Source: Caldisericales bacterium
GTDB lineage: Bacteria > Caldisericota > Caldisericia > Caldisericales > Caldisericaceae
Direction of reading: 5' to 3'
Assembly (NCBI GenBank): GCA_015485995.1
Contig: WFSP01000006.1
Span: 1 to 17,331 of the forward strand
DNA: 17,331 nt
The notes beneath the pieces are model-generated. The model did no database searches. It was given only the letters and a program-made list of their open reading frames with translations, and had not been told where the DNA came from. This document shows, in pieces, positions 7,394 to 15,072 of this stretch (position 1 is the first letter of the stretch; each line of letters begins with the position of its first letter). The position numbers were made by a program, and so were the translations under genes.

Positions 7394-8281
7394 CTATCTC
7401 ACCAAAACAATAATAAGGCCTATCAGTGCAAGAATAGTAGGCCATCTCCAATAAAACCGCACCGCATCATCAATTCTAAACCGCGGCAGTACTTCGTCAA
7501 AGAAAATAAGAACAACAAATACAACAAACATTTTTGCATAGAAATAGAAAATATTTGATGCGCCTCCCATAAACAAGTCTACAAATAGCGCTATTTCAAT
7601 ATAGATATGAAAAGCATGGTTTATCATAAGAAGCCCGAGATGCTTTCCACCATATTCAGCCATAGGGCCCGTTGCAATCTCATTCGGAGCAATTGATACA
7701 TCAAAAGGATGCTCTCCAAGTGCGCCATAAGTTACAATAATGCCTACGATAGCAGAGAGGGGAAGGAACCACATTGCCCAATGCCCACTTGCCTGCGCTT
7801 GAGTAATAGCATAGAGATTTGTTGTGTGATATTTTAGTACAACAGATATAATTACAATAACAAAAGGAAGGTCATATCCCAGCATCATAGTTAAAGCTCT
7901 TGCGATACCAATACTGGAATTTGGGTTTGCACTTTCACCTGCTCCAAGTGCCATTGCAAGAGAACCAATCACCATAATATATAGAAGTGCAATAACATCT
8001 GCAGAACCAGTTAGTAATTTCATACCCGGGATTGGAATAAAAAATATTACAACCATTGATGCGGCAAGCGCAATAATAGGACCAAGATCATACATCACGC
8101 CGTGGGAAATATTGCCTTCTTTAGAGAGTAGCTTAAATATATCCAGCAGGGGCTGAATAAACGTTGGTCCATACCTTCGCTGTATCCTTGCGGCGATTTT
8201 TCTCTTAAACATCATAAGGGAAATACCTATGGAAAATGCAAGCAGAGGTATGCCAATTGCAATCAGTATGTTTTTTACCAT
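7394..8281 (-). CDS. NuoH/MbxM-like membrane subunit
   Basis: This 295-residue hydrophobic protein has about eight membrane helices and links the cytoplasmic arm to the ion-pumping module. The segment RKIAARIQRRYGP (27-39) followed by QPLLDIFKLLSKE matches the conserved first cytoplasmic loop of NuoH. EHPFDVSIAPNEIATGPMAE, close to the family's 'E-x-P-F-D...E' segment, fits the quinone-cavity/coupling loop. In this complex type no quinone is expected. The start ATG overlaps the preceding stop by 7 bases (ATGGTAA), with AGGAGG 6 bases upstream. Confidence 0.92.
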   Translation of the reverse strand: MVKNILIAIGIPLLAFSIGISLMMFKRKIAARIQRRYGPTFIQPLLDIFKLLSKEGNISHGVMYDLGPIIALAASMVVIFFIPIPGMKLLTGSADVIALLYIMVIGSLAMALGAGESANPNSSIGIARALTMMLGYDLPFVIVIISVVLKYHTTNLYAITQAQASGHWAMWFLPLSAIVGIIVTYGALGEHPFDVSIAPNEIATGPMAEYGGKHLGLLMINHAFHIYIEIALFVDLFMGGASNIFYFYAKMFVVFVVLIFFDEVLPRFRIDDAVRFYWRWPTILALIGLIIVLVR

Positions 8282-10158
8282 AACCTGCCTCCTAAAAGTA
8301 TTACAAACGCAACTATCGTGAGCAACACAACAATGTAAGAGCCATATGTTTCAAGGTTACCCGTATAAACTCTACGCATATAATCACCAAACACTTTTAC
8401 TGAACGCGCCCATGCTTCATACATCTTATCGGCACTCCACTTAAAGAACGGGTTTACAACTCTGCCAAAGAACATATAGAAGCCATAGCTATAATCATAC
8501 TTCATTTCAGGAGTAACAACCTGACCTGCAGCATAAGTACTGTACTGAGAAACTTTCTTAGATTTGGGGAGCATAAAGAATAGAGCAAGAACAACAATGA
8601 AAGTAATTATTAACACTGAGGAAATGTTCACAACTTTCAAAGCTCCTATTGCACTACCCTGCGGAAAACCGTAAAGGTTATATCCTATAGGCGCAATGCC
8701 AAATAATTTTTCACCTCTCGCAATAATATCCATTGCAAGGCCTGGGAAAACTCCATAAACAATTGCAAGAAAGGAGAGTGTCCAAATAGGTATCTGCATA
8801 AGAAACGGCACTTCTTTCACGTCTTTATATTTTTCCGGAAGCTGCCCTAAAAATACGGAGTGAATGAAACGATAAAGATAAAGGAACGCTCCCGTACTTC
8901 CCACAAATGCCATAATAAGCAGGAATACTTCCTTTTTCTGAAGCAGAGCTTCATATATCATCCATTTCGAAACAAAACCGTTTAGGGGCGGAACACCCGC
9001 AAGTGCAATAATTCCGATTAAAGCACCTGTAAATGTAATGGGCATTTTTTTAATAAGCCCCCCAAGTTCATTCATATTTCTCGTGCCGGTCCTATAAATT
9101 ACCGCACCGATTGTGAAAAACAAAAGGCTTTTAAAGATTGCGTGGTTTAATGCATGGAATAAGCCACCTGCAACTCCAAGGGAAGTTCCCATTGCAAGCC
9201 CCAGTACTACATATCCTATCTGTGAAATAGATGAATATGCAAGTAGTCTTTTTGCATCTTCCTGCATAATTGCAAGGAATGTGGCCAGTACGATAGAAAT
9301 TGCAGCAAGCCACTGCACTATATAGAGTAAAAGTGGAACAGGCAGAAACGAAGGAACAAGCTTTCCTATAAGCTGAACGGAAAGGAAACCATAGAAGAGG
9401 ATGAACAAGCCGTATGCTCCCATTTTAATAAGCACGCCGGAAAGAAGTGGCGAAACAGGAGATGGCGCTTCAGAGTGTGCATCGGGCAGCCAGGTATGAA
9501 GAGGCATAATCGCAGCCTTCACAAAAAGCCCTGTTCCTAAAAGAAGCATTACCCAAATAGTAAAGGGACGAGAGGATTTTGCAAGAAGAGCCGCTATATT
9601 GGAAAAAACAAGCGAATGTGCCCTTCCGTAAATCATTGCCATTGCAATAAACATTGAATACGCACCAATTACACTCATAATAATATACTTATAGCCGGCT
9701 TTAATAGATTCTCTTCCGCCCTGTATGATGAGAAGATAAGATGTCCAGCTCATCATTTCCCAGAACATAAAAAATGTGAGAAGGTCGCCTGCCAATGTGA
9801 TTCCAAGCATAGCACCTTCTACAAAAAGCAGCTCAAGGTAATAAAAATCAAGCCCTTTGTGATTTTCAACATCATTTATGGAAAAAATAATAACAAGTAA
9901 AGAGATACCAGTAACGATAAATGCAAACAGCCAGGAGATTGGGTTGATGCGCAAAACAAGTACAGAGCTAAATAATTTACCCCAGACAAAGCTGTCAATC
10001 GAGGTGTTATAGTAGAAGAAAAGCTCTATAAGAGTAAGCAGCGAAAACAAAATGGCAAACGTGTATCTTACCCAACGGTGTACCTTACCACCAAGATAAG
10101 CAAGTATGCCACCCACAAACGGTGTCGCAAGCAGAACTCCAAGTGACATATTCATCAT
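8275..10158 (-). CDS. MrpD/NuoL-like antiporter subunit with C-terminal extension (MbxH'-like)
   Basis: This 627-residue proton/Na+ antiporter-type membrane protein has about 14 core helices, then a long C-terminal extension ending in another membrane helix. That resembles the lateral helix of NuoL and MbxH'. The ion-path residues are present: Glu134 in MFWEMMSW, Lys214 in LFVKAAIMPLHTWLPDAH, and Lys245 in SGVLIKMGAYG. The conserved LNHAIFKSLLF segment is also kept. It should translocate ions when the redox arm turns over. The ATG at 10158 overlaps the previous stop by 4 bases (ATGA). Because AGGAGG ends only 3 bases before it, the second ATG at 10155 (6-base spacing) may be the true start. 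Confidence 0.92.
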   Translation of the reverse strand: MMNMSLGVLLATPFVGGILAYLGGKVHRWVRYTFAILFSLLTLIELFFYYNTSIDSFVWGKLFSSVLVLRINPISWLFAFIVTGISLLVIIFSINDVENHKGLDFYYLELLFVEGAMLGITLAGDLLTFFMFWEMMSWTSYLLIIQGGRESIKAGYKYIIMSVIGAYSMFIAMAMIYGRAHSLVFSNIAALLAKSSRPFTIWVMLLLGTGLFVKAAIMPLHTWLPDAHSEAPSPVSPLLSGVLIKMGAYGLFILFYGFLSVQLIGKLVPSFLPVPLLLYIVQWLAAISIVLATFLAIMQEDAKRLLAYSSISQIGYVVLGLAMGTSLGVAGGLFHALNHAIFKSLLFFTIGAVIYRTGTRNMNELGGLIKKMPITFTGALIGIIALAGVPPLNGFVSKWMIYEALLQKKEVFLLIMAFVGSTGAFLYLYRFIHSVFLGQLPEKYKDVKEVPFLMQIPIWTLSFLAIVYGVFPGLAMDIIARGEKLFGIAPIGYNLYGFPQGSAIGALKVVNISSVLIITFIVVLALFFMLPKSKKVSQYSTYAAGQVVTPEMKYDYSYGFYMFFGRVVNPFFKWSADKMYEAWARSVKVFGDYMRRVYTGNLETYGSYIVVLLTIVAFVILLGGRLW

Positions 10159-11648
10159 AGACCTCCTAAATGCAAAACTGCATTGATATATACATTTCTG
10201 CTTACAAGATCAGCAGCAGCCTTATTTGCAAAGTTCATTATAGGTTTCGGATATATACTTATAACAAGCAAAATGATTCCAAGTACAATGGCTGCGGTAA
10301 GCATCCACCCGGGTGCTTCTTTAATCTCCACACCTTCTCTCGGTTCTCTAAAGAACATTAATTGCAAAACCTTAAAGAAATAAGCCCCTTCGATTAGGGA
10401 CATAAATAATACAATAACAACAAAAACTATTGTATAAGCATTCACGCCTTGCAATGTTGCAAATATAATCTGCAATTTGCTCCAGAAGCCAAAGAACGGC
10501 GGGAGCCCCATTAGAGAGAAGGCAGCAATTGCAAAGAAAAATGCTGTAACTTTCATTTTCCTTCCAACACCCGCAAAATCCTCTATGTTTCTAGAGCCAA
10601 TTCGCAAAATTATGCCTCCGACCAACAAGAAAAGCATTGCCTTAGCAAGGGAATGATTTATCATTTGCATAAACGCACCCTGCATTCCATGAGTACTTCC
10701 AAGAGCAGACGCGTAGAAGAAAAGGCCTGTCTGCCCGATCGTAGAATATGCAAGCATTCTTTTTATATCTTTCTGGAAAAATGCGGCGGTTTCGCCAAAT
10801 ATTAATGTAAGCAGGCCAAAAAGAATAAGGAAAATTACAACCTGGTAATAATTAAACACTGTTACCGTTATCCTGATGATTGCATAAATTGCGGCAGTTG
10901 TCATTATGCCCGAAAGAATAGCAGAAACAGATGAAGGTGCCGCAGGATGCGCATCGGGAAGCCATGCATTCAACGGGAAAAGCGCGCCCTCTATGCCAAG
11001 ACCTGTAAATATGAAGGTATATGGCAAGAGTTTCTGTGCAAAGCTGAACCGCAAAATTTTCTGTGCAATATCAGCCATATTCAGCGTGCCCGTTGCAGCA
11101 TACAGCATAACAACTCCTATTAAAAGAAGAGAAGCTCCGATAGAACCCATTACGAGATATTTGAACCCTGCCTCTACCGAGCCCTTATCTCTGTGAAAGC
11201 CTACAAGCCCAAATGCTGAAATGGAAGTTACCTCAAAAGCAACAAATAAGTTAAATAAGTCTCCTGTAACAATCATCCATGTAACGCCGGTAACAAGCAA
11301 CGTGAAAAGCATATAAAATTTTTCGGAAGGTTCTTCCTGAATATAGACAGTATTGTAAATAGACACAAGAAAGCCAAGAAGAGAAGCAATAACCACAAGG
11401 AGAAGCCCAAGCCTGTCCACGGCCATATTAATTGCAAACGGGGGCTTTATGCCAGCTGTTGTTGCAACGACTACACCATTTTTCAGAACAGGAGGAATCA
11501 GCGAAAGAGCAACCGTAAGGTTTGCCCCAAACGCGATAATGGGCATATACTTGGCACTCTTCTTTGATAGCGGTGATAAAACCGCAATGAGAAATGCAAA
11601 AAACAGTGGAATTCCAATAAGCAAAATTGGATTAGCTAAGTTTACCAT
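10155..11648 (-). CDS. MrpD-like antiporter subunit (MbxH-like)
   Basis: This 497-residue membrane protein has about 14 helices of the MrpA/MrpD/NuoLMN family and lies between the MrpC-like gene and a second antiporter subunit. Glu139 in LFVAFEVTS is kept. The Lys normally in helix 7 is Glu220 (LGIEGALFPLNAWLPDAH), and the helix 8 Lys is Thr251 (SGIMTTAAIYA). The distal INHSLAKAMLF segment is kept. Its ion path therefore differs from that of its neighbour. AAGGAG lies 6 bases before the start, which overlaps the MrpC-like stop by 7 bases. Confidence 0.92.
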   Translation of the reverse strand: MVNLANPILLIGIPLFFAFLIAVLSPLSKKSAKYMPIIAFGANLTVALSLIPPVLKNGVVVATTAGIKPPFAINMAVDRLGLLLVVIASLLGFLVSIYNTVYIQEEPSEKFYMLFTLLVTGVTWMIVTGDLFNLFVAFEVTSISAFGLVGFHRDKGSVEAGFKYLVMGSIGASLLLIGVVMLYAATGTLNMADIAQKILRFSFAQKLLPYTFIFTGLGIEGALFPLNAWLPDAHPAAPSSVSAILSGIMTTAAIYAIIRITVTVFNYYQVVIFLILFGLLTLIFGETAAFFQKDIKRMLAYSTIGQTGLFFYASALGSTHGMQGAFMQMINHSLAKAMLFLLVGGIILRIGSRNIEDFAGVGRKMKVTAFFFAIAAFSLMGLPPFFGFWSKLQIIFATLQGVNAYTIVFVVIVLFMSLIEGAYFFKVLQLMFFREPREGVEIKEAPGWMLTAAIVLGIILLVISIYPKPIMNFANKAAADLVSRNVYINAVLHLGGL

Positions 11649-11986
11649 CTCAAACTCCTTATTTTCTTTATATCAAGCGTCCCATAATGCCTGTATAGAA
11701 GCACTACGAAAGCAGCAGCAAGGGCAAGCTCAGATGCGCCAATTACGATTGCAGTAAGAGTAAGTGCCTGTGGCACCGGGTCGACCATTTTGACCGCTTT
11801 GCCTAATACGGCAGGGGAAAAAATAGGCGCAGTACCACCTTTAACATATCCTATGCTTACAATGAGAAGGTTTGTTCCGGAAGCAATAAGATCCAATCCT
11901 ATTAAAATCTTTATAAGATTCTTCTTAATAATAATTGCATACAGCCCACCTGCTATAAGAAGAAATGCTCCCACATAGTAGATCAT
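11642..11986 (-). CDS. mrpC: MrpC/NuoK-like subunit
   Basis: This 114-residue protein has three membrane helices and belongs to the MrpC/NuoK family. IKILIGLDLIASGTNLLIV matches the conserved second helix, and DPVPQALTLTAIVIGASE (ending in a conserved Glu) is the family signature of the third helix. It is part of the Na+/H+ antiporter-like module. The start overlaps the preceding stop (ATGA), with GGAGG seven bases upstream. Confidence 0.93.
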   Translation of the reverse strand: MIYYVGAFLLIAGGLYAIIIKKNLIKILIGLDLIASGTNLLIVSIGYVKGGTAPIFSPAVLGKAVKMVDPVPQALTLTAIVIGASELALAAAFVVLLYRHYGTLDIKKIRSLRW

Positions 11987-12696
11987 TTATCACCTCCGCG
12001 GCAAACCGCTTCACACATCATATCATCCACAATGCCAGCAAATTCGGAGGCAACCTTAAATCCGATCGCAATATAAATTATCGGGAGTATTCCTGCGCTA
12101 AAAAGCATATTAAGCTGGCCCTTCGGGAGGAAATTAAACAAAAACGAGTTACCTTGCGTAAGCAAACCCCACAGGCCTAATCCAACAAATGTAAGCCCTG
12201 CAAGCCCTTCCACAATGGATAGCCTTTTTCTGTTCACACTTTCCCCTGGATATGCAAGATACAGCAAAAGGAAGCCAGATGCTATAATTGCACCACCCTG
12301 AAAACCTCCGCCCGGAGTTAGGTGTCCGTGAATAAAGATGTAAGAGCCGAACAAAAGGATAAAAGGGAAAATAATGCGCGAACCTACTCGAACAATAAAG
12401 TTCGGATAAACTTGTTTTTCTCTTTTTTTCTTATCTTCACCAAGAACATAAAACAGAATCGCAACTCCGGCAGCTGCAGCAAAGAGGACAGAAACTTCGC
12501 CTAAAGTATCAAATCCCCTGTAATCCAGTGTAACAGCAGTTACAACATTTGCAGCATTGGTCTGTTTTATGTCATTATTTAAATAATATTTTCCAACAGC
12601 CATTTTATTTTTCCCAAACGGAAAAGCGGCAAAGAAAAGAACTAACGCTGTGACAATAATGCCAAGAAAAATGGCATATGTAATTTTTCGAATCAT
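11983..12696 (-). CDS. mrpB: MbhE-like domain fused to MrpB
   Basis: This 237-residue protein joins two parts that are separate in Mbh. Residues 1-90 contain NVVTAVTLDYRGFDTLGEV, the signature of the MrpA C-terminal/MbhE part. Residues about 100-237 are the MrpB domain, with four membrane helices and the signature HGHLTPGGGFQGG. The fusion matches the reduced gene count of Mbx-type operons. AAGGAG lies 6 bases before the ATG, which overlaps the MbhD-like stop by 4 bases. Its role is in the ion-translocating module. Confidence 0.9.
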   Translation of the reverse strand: MIRKITYAIFLGIIVTALVLFFAAFPFGKNKMAVGKYYLNNDIKQTNAANVVTAVTLDYRGFDTLGEVSVLFAAAAGVAILFYVLGEDKKKREKQVYPNFIVRVGSRIIFPFILLFGSYIFIHGHLTPGGGFQGGAIIASGFLLLYLAYPGESVNRKRLSIVEGLAGLTFVGLGLWGLLTQGNSFLFNFLPKGQLNMLFSAGILPIIYIAIGFKVASEFAGIVDDMMCEAVCRGGDK

Positions 12697-12935
12697 TTTT
12701 CTCTCCTTTCCGTCTTTCTCACAACGATGATATAAATCGCCATAGTGAGTGCTGCCCCTATGCTTGCTTCAGCCATAGCAACATCCGGCGCCTGAAGAAA
12801 TAGAAAAAGAACTGAAATGATAAGGCTTACGGCGCCCATAGCAACAACAGCGGCGATGAGGTCCTTAAACTGAACAGAAAGAACTGCCAAAATAATCATC
12901 AATATGATTAGTACCCAAGATGCATACAGTATCAT
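12693..12935 (-). CDS. MbhD-like subunit (DUF4040, MrpA C-terminal part)
   Basis: This 80-residue protein has three predicted membrane helices and matches the MrpA C-terminal/MbhD domain through LQAPDVAMAEASIGAALTMA, which carries the conserved Asp and Glu. It works with the MbhE-like part of the next gene and resembles NuoJ in position. AAGGAGG precedes the start. It overlaps its neighbours by ATGA on both sides. Confidence 0.9.
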   Translation of the reverse strand: MILYASWVLIILMIILAVLSVQFKDLIAAVVAMGAVSLIISVLFLFLQAPDVAMAEASIGAALTMAIYIIVVRKTERREK

Positions 12936-13276
12936 TTTGTTTCCTCCTTTTCCTCTTTACCAAAGAATTCATCCGCCTTATTCACCACTGTCCTTTTATC
13001 AAGGGGAACTCCTGTTTTATATCCTGCCCTCATCAAGGCACTTGAACTTACAGGCGCAGTAAGTAAAATAAATAACGCAACAACAAGGCATTTTACAAAC
13101 CAATGGGGATAAAGAACTCCCACGCCAAGAACAGAAGAAAAAGCACCTAAAGTAGTTGATTTGGTTGAAGCCTGCATCCTCGTATAAAGGTCAGGTAAGC
13201 GAATCAAACCAAAAGCACCTAAAAAGAGAAAAGCAGCACCAAAGTAGAGCAAGAAATATCCAAAAAATACTCTCAT
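12932..13276 (-). CDS. mrpG: MrpG-like subunit
   Basis: This protein of about 114 residues has three membrane helices. GLIRLPDLYTRMQASTKSTTLG is the MrpG signature (shown here in part of the first half). The C-terminus is charged and cytoplasmic. The start at 13276 is preferred over the longer frame at 13306: GAGGGGG lies 7 bases before it, it sits one base after the MrpF stop, and the family begins near this Met. It is part of the cation/proton antiporter-like module. Confidence 0.92.
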   Translation of the reverse strand: MRVFFGYFLLYFGAAFLFLGAFGLIRLPDLYTRMQASTKSTTLGAFSSVLGVGVLYPHWFVKCLVVALFILLTAPVSSSALMRAGYKTGVPLDKRTVVNKADEFFGKEEKEETK

Positions 13277-13277
13277 T

Positions 13278-13535
13278 TTAGAACCCCCTCTCAATAAATC
13301 TTGCAATTACAAGCACTCCGATAAACGCAAGGAGGCCATAAACAAGCGCGACATCAATGTAGATGTATCTGTTAAAAATCATAGCAAAAAACACAAACAA
13401 CGCGATTGTAATCGTAGTAAGCACGTCAAGCCCTATTACTCTGTTTGTTATGTCAGGGCCTGCTACCATACGCACAACAGCGAGAATCATGCCCGCTAAT
13501 ACAACAGCAATGTAGATCCAGTTTAGTATGCTCAT
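13278..13535 (-). CDS. mrpF: MrpF-like subunit
   Basis: This 85-residue protein has three membrane helices. RMVAGPDITNRVIGLDVLT (22-40) is the MrpF signature 'R...GPt..dRv...D'. AAGGAG lies nine bases before the ATG, which overlaps the MrpE stop by 4 bases. Confidence 0.93.
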   Translation of the reverse strand: MSILNWIYIAVVLAGMILAVVRMVAGPDITNRVIGLDVLTTITIALFVFFAMIFNRYIYIDVALVYGLLAFIGVLVIARFIERGF

Positions 13536-14038
13536 CCGAAAATCTCCTTCAAAAACTTCTCAAACCGCCCGCAAATTTCGTGGGTTGCCCCCTGAATAGT
13601 TTCATCCTTTACATAGATCCAGTGAACAAGAAGCATATCATCCTTAACGTCCATGGTAAGCGTACCAGGGGTAAGAGTAATAGAGTTTGCAAGTGCAAGT
13701 TTCCCAACGTCAGTTTTTAAGTCAGTATGAACCATTACAATGCCAGGCTTAATAGGCATACTTGGTGCAAGCACCCTGTAAGCCATATCAAAATTTGCAA
13801 GAATAACCTGCCATAAATAATAAGGAGTATAAATAATAAGATAGAACAATCTTTTTGGAGAAAGATTTCTTAAACCATGCTCGGTCAAGTAATCAAAAGA
13901 GCCAATTCCAACAAGCAGGGACACAACTAAACCTACAATAAGTTCATCTGTACGAGTTGTAGCAGTAAGCAACAGCCACGCAGCATACAGAACAATTACA
14001 GTAAAAATGTACCTGTTAAGTTTTCCTGCTTTTTCCAT
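13532..14038 (-). CDS. mrpE: MrpE-like subunit, first gene of the Mbx operon
   Basis: This protein of about 168 residues has two to three N-terminal membrane helices and a cytoplasmic C-terminal domain. ANSITLTPGTLTMDV is the MrpE signature. The start at 14038 is chosen over the longer frame from 14101: AGGTGG lies 5 bases before it, and the longer frame would reach into the -35 element of the promoter. The 5' leader is about 30 bases. In Mrp and Mbx complexes MrpE packs at the edge of the small-subunit group; its direct role in transport is not settled. Confidence 0.92.
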   Translation of the reverse strand: MEKAGKLNRYIFTVIVLYAAWLLLTATTRTDELIVGLVVSLLVGIGSFDYLTEHGLRNLSPKRLFYLIIYTPYYLWQVILANFDMAYRVLAPSMPIKPGIVMVHTDLKTDVGKLALANSITLTPGTLTMDVKDDMLLVHWIYVKDETIQGATHEICGRFEKFLKEIFG

Positions 14039-14073
14039 TTTCCACCACCTTTCGTTTATATTAAAACAGTTCA

Positions 14074-14101
14074 ATTTTATTATTTTACAGAATTTAGTCA
14101 A
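14074..14101 (-). promoter_or_regulatory. Promoter of the Mbx operon
   Basis: On the - strand TTGACT (14101-14096) and TAAAAT (14079-14074) are separated by 16 bases, a good sigma-70 type match. Transcription would start near 14067, about 30 bases upstream of the mrpE start. No other promoter of this quality was seen inside the operon. Confidence 0.6.
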
Positions 14102-14258
14102 GGGAATTTTTTAACATATAAATCATTAGTGAATTAGATAAAATAAGAAGTCACGGGCTTTAGTTGTATTTTTAACTTAAAGAAATAAAGAGTAAAAATA
14201 GAGAATAAGGCTCAATATAGCAGTTTTGTTAAAATTTTACCATTTTTAGTGAAATAAT

Positions 14259-14307
14259 ATTACAAACTATTGACAAATATAAAAATATAGATATAATGGT
14301 TTGTGAT
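14259..14307. promoter_or_regulatory. Possible operator: inverted repeat around the arsR promoter
   Basis: ATTACAAAC (14259-14267) and GTTTGTGAT (14299-14307) are inverted with 8 of 9 matches. They bracket the -35 and -10 elements and reach the start codon. This is a plausible site for autoregulation by the ArsR protein. The arms are farther apart than in classical ArsR operators, so two separate half sites or chance remain possible. Confidence 0.35.
14270..14297 (+). promoter_or_regulatory. Consensus promoter of the arsR-type gene
   Basis: TTGACA (14270-14275) and TATAAT (14292-14297) are both perfect sigma-70 consensus hexamers with 16-base spacing in AT-rich DNA. Transcription should begin at about 14303-14305, directly at the GTG/ATG of the reading frame, so the message may have almost no leader. 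Such a strong promoter next to a repressor-type gene suggests that it is normally held down. Confidence 0.85.
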
Positions 14308-14659
14308 GAAAGAGAACGAAGGAGTTGACCTAAAGTTGAAAGAAGCAAGAGAAATAAAGTACTATTTAAGTGCATTTACAAATGAAAAAAGGGTGCAAAT
14401 AGCTATATTTCTCAACAAAAAAGAGATGAACGTGGGAAGTATTGCAAAAGCCTTAAATATGCCCCAGTCATCAGTTTCACTGCATCTTGAAAAGCTATTT
14501 ACCTGCGGTGCAGTGGAACGAAAAAAAATAGGCAAAAATGTATATTACAGAATAAATCAGAAAAATATGAATCACGTTATTAAATTGCTAACTCATTATT
14601 TTACTAATAAAAAACTTTATAAGGAGGCGGAATTATGGCACCATTATCAGCAGACATGA
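14306..14659 (+). CDS. ArsR-family winged-helix transcription regulator
   Basis: A protein of about 117 residues with the ArsR/SmtB fold. An N-terminal helix and FTNEKRVQIAIFL (24-36) lead to the helix-turn-helix. The recognition helix is PQSSVSLHLEKL (53-64), and the wing is RKKIGKNVYYRI (72-83). It has a single Cys (Cys67) right after the recognition helix and no CxC or His-rich metal motif, so thiol/redox sensing or another signal is more likely than metal sensing. The start is uncertain. ATG 14306 (or GTG 14303) coincides with the expected transcript start, while TTG 14336 has AAGGAG 11 bases upstream and would give 107 residues. It overlaps the next gene by 25 bases. It may control both its own cluster and the divergent Mbx operon. 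Confidence 0.85.
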   Translation: MKENEGVDLKLKEAREIKYYLSAFTNEKRVQIAIFLNKKEMNVGSIAKALNMPQSSVSLHLEKLFTCGAVERKKIGKNVYYRINQKNMNHVIKLLTHYFTNKKLYKEAELWHHYQQT

Positions 14660-14988
14660 AGCATTACTACGAGCAATTTATGGATCTGCTCAAAAAAGCA
14701 GGAGAAGCAGAACCGGGCTACGCAAAAGCCCTGATGGAGTTCGTAAAACAGGCGGAAAAACCGGGAGCACTTTCCACAAAAACTAAAGAGCTTATTTCAA
14801 TCGCCCTCGGCGTTACAGCACATTGCCCATTCTGCATTGCATTTCACACTAAAAATGCAATCGCACAAGGCGCAACCAAGCAGGAAATTCTTGAAGCAGG
14901 GCTTGTTGCAGGACTTATGGGCGGAGGCCCGGCAATTGCATATCTCAGGTACTTAATTGATGCTTGCGACCAGTTCGAGGCAAAGTAA
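14635..14988 (+). CDS. AhpD-like carboxymuconolactone decarboxylase-family protein with CxxC
   Basis: This 117-residue all-helical protein of the AhpD/CMD family has the redox motif Cys64-Pro-Phe-Cys67 followed by His71 (AHCPFCIAFH). That is the thiol-disulfide active site of AhpD-type proteins and is not seen in true decarboxylases. GATKQEILEAG (79-89) and the Gly-rich GLMGGGPA are also family features. An extra Cys111 is near the C-terminus. In mycobacteria AhpD takes electrons from a lipoyl domain kept reduced by Lpd, and both kinds of partner are encoded just downstream here. AAGGAGG lies seven bases before the start inside the arsR gene. A strong terminator follows. Peroxidase or disulfide reductase activity is inferred. 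Confidence 0.9.
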   Translation: MAPLSADMKHYYEQFMDLLKKAGEAEPGYAKALMEFVKQAEKPGALSTKTKELISIALGVTAHCPFCIAFHTKNAIAQGATKQEILEAGLVAGLMGGGPAIAYLRYLIDACDQFEAK

Positions 14989-14999
14989 GAAAAATGCCT

Positions 15000-15034
15000 G
15001 TAAGCCTCTCGCTTAGGAGAGGCTTACTTTTTTT
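15000..15034 (+). terminator. Rho-independent terminator after the AhpD-like gene
   Basis: GTAAGCCTCTC (15000-15010) and GAGAGGCTTAC (15017-15027) form an 11-base perfect stem with a 6-base loop, followed by seven T. It lies 11 bases after the AhpD-like stop and 38 before the lpd start. lpd is therefore transcribed by partial read-through or from its own weak promoter. Confidence 0.9.
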
Positions 15035-15072
15035 CAAGTTTTTGCTACACTTAATGTATGGAGGTAAATAAA

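Noticed and set aside
5279..8281. Calling the cluster a group 4 [NiFe] hydrogenase (Mbh) or Nuo complex I
   Set aside because: The large subunit lacks the four nickel-binding Cys, and the layout has Mrp E/F/G/B/C subunits and no NuoE/F/G or NuoA/J/N set; Mbx is the better fit.
15026..15053. Possible promoter of lpd (TACACT with an upstream TTACTT)
   Set aside because: Both hexamers are poor, and the -35 lies inside the terminator stem and T-run; read-through is equally likely.
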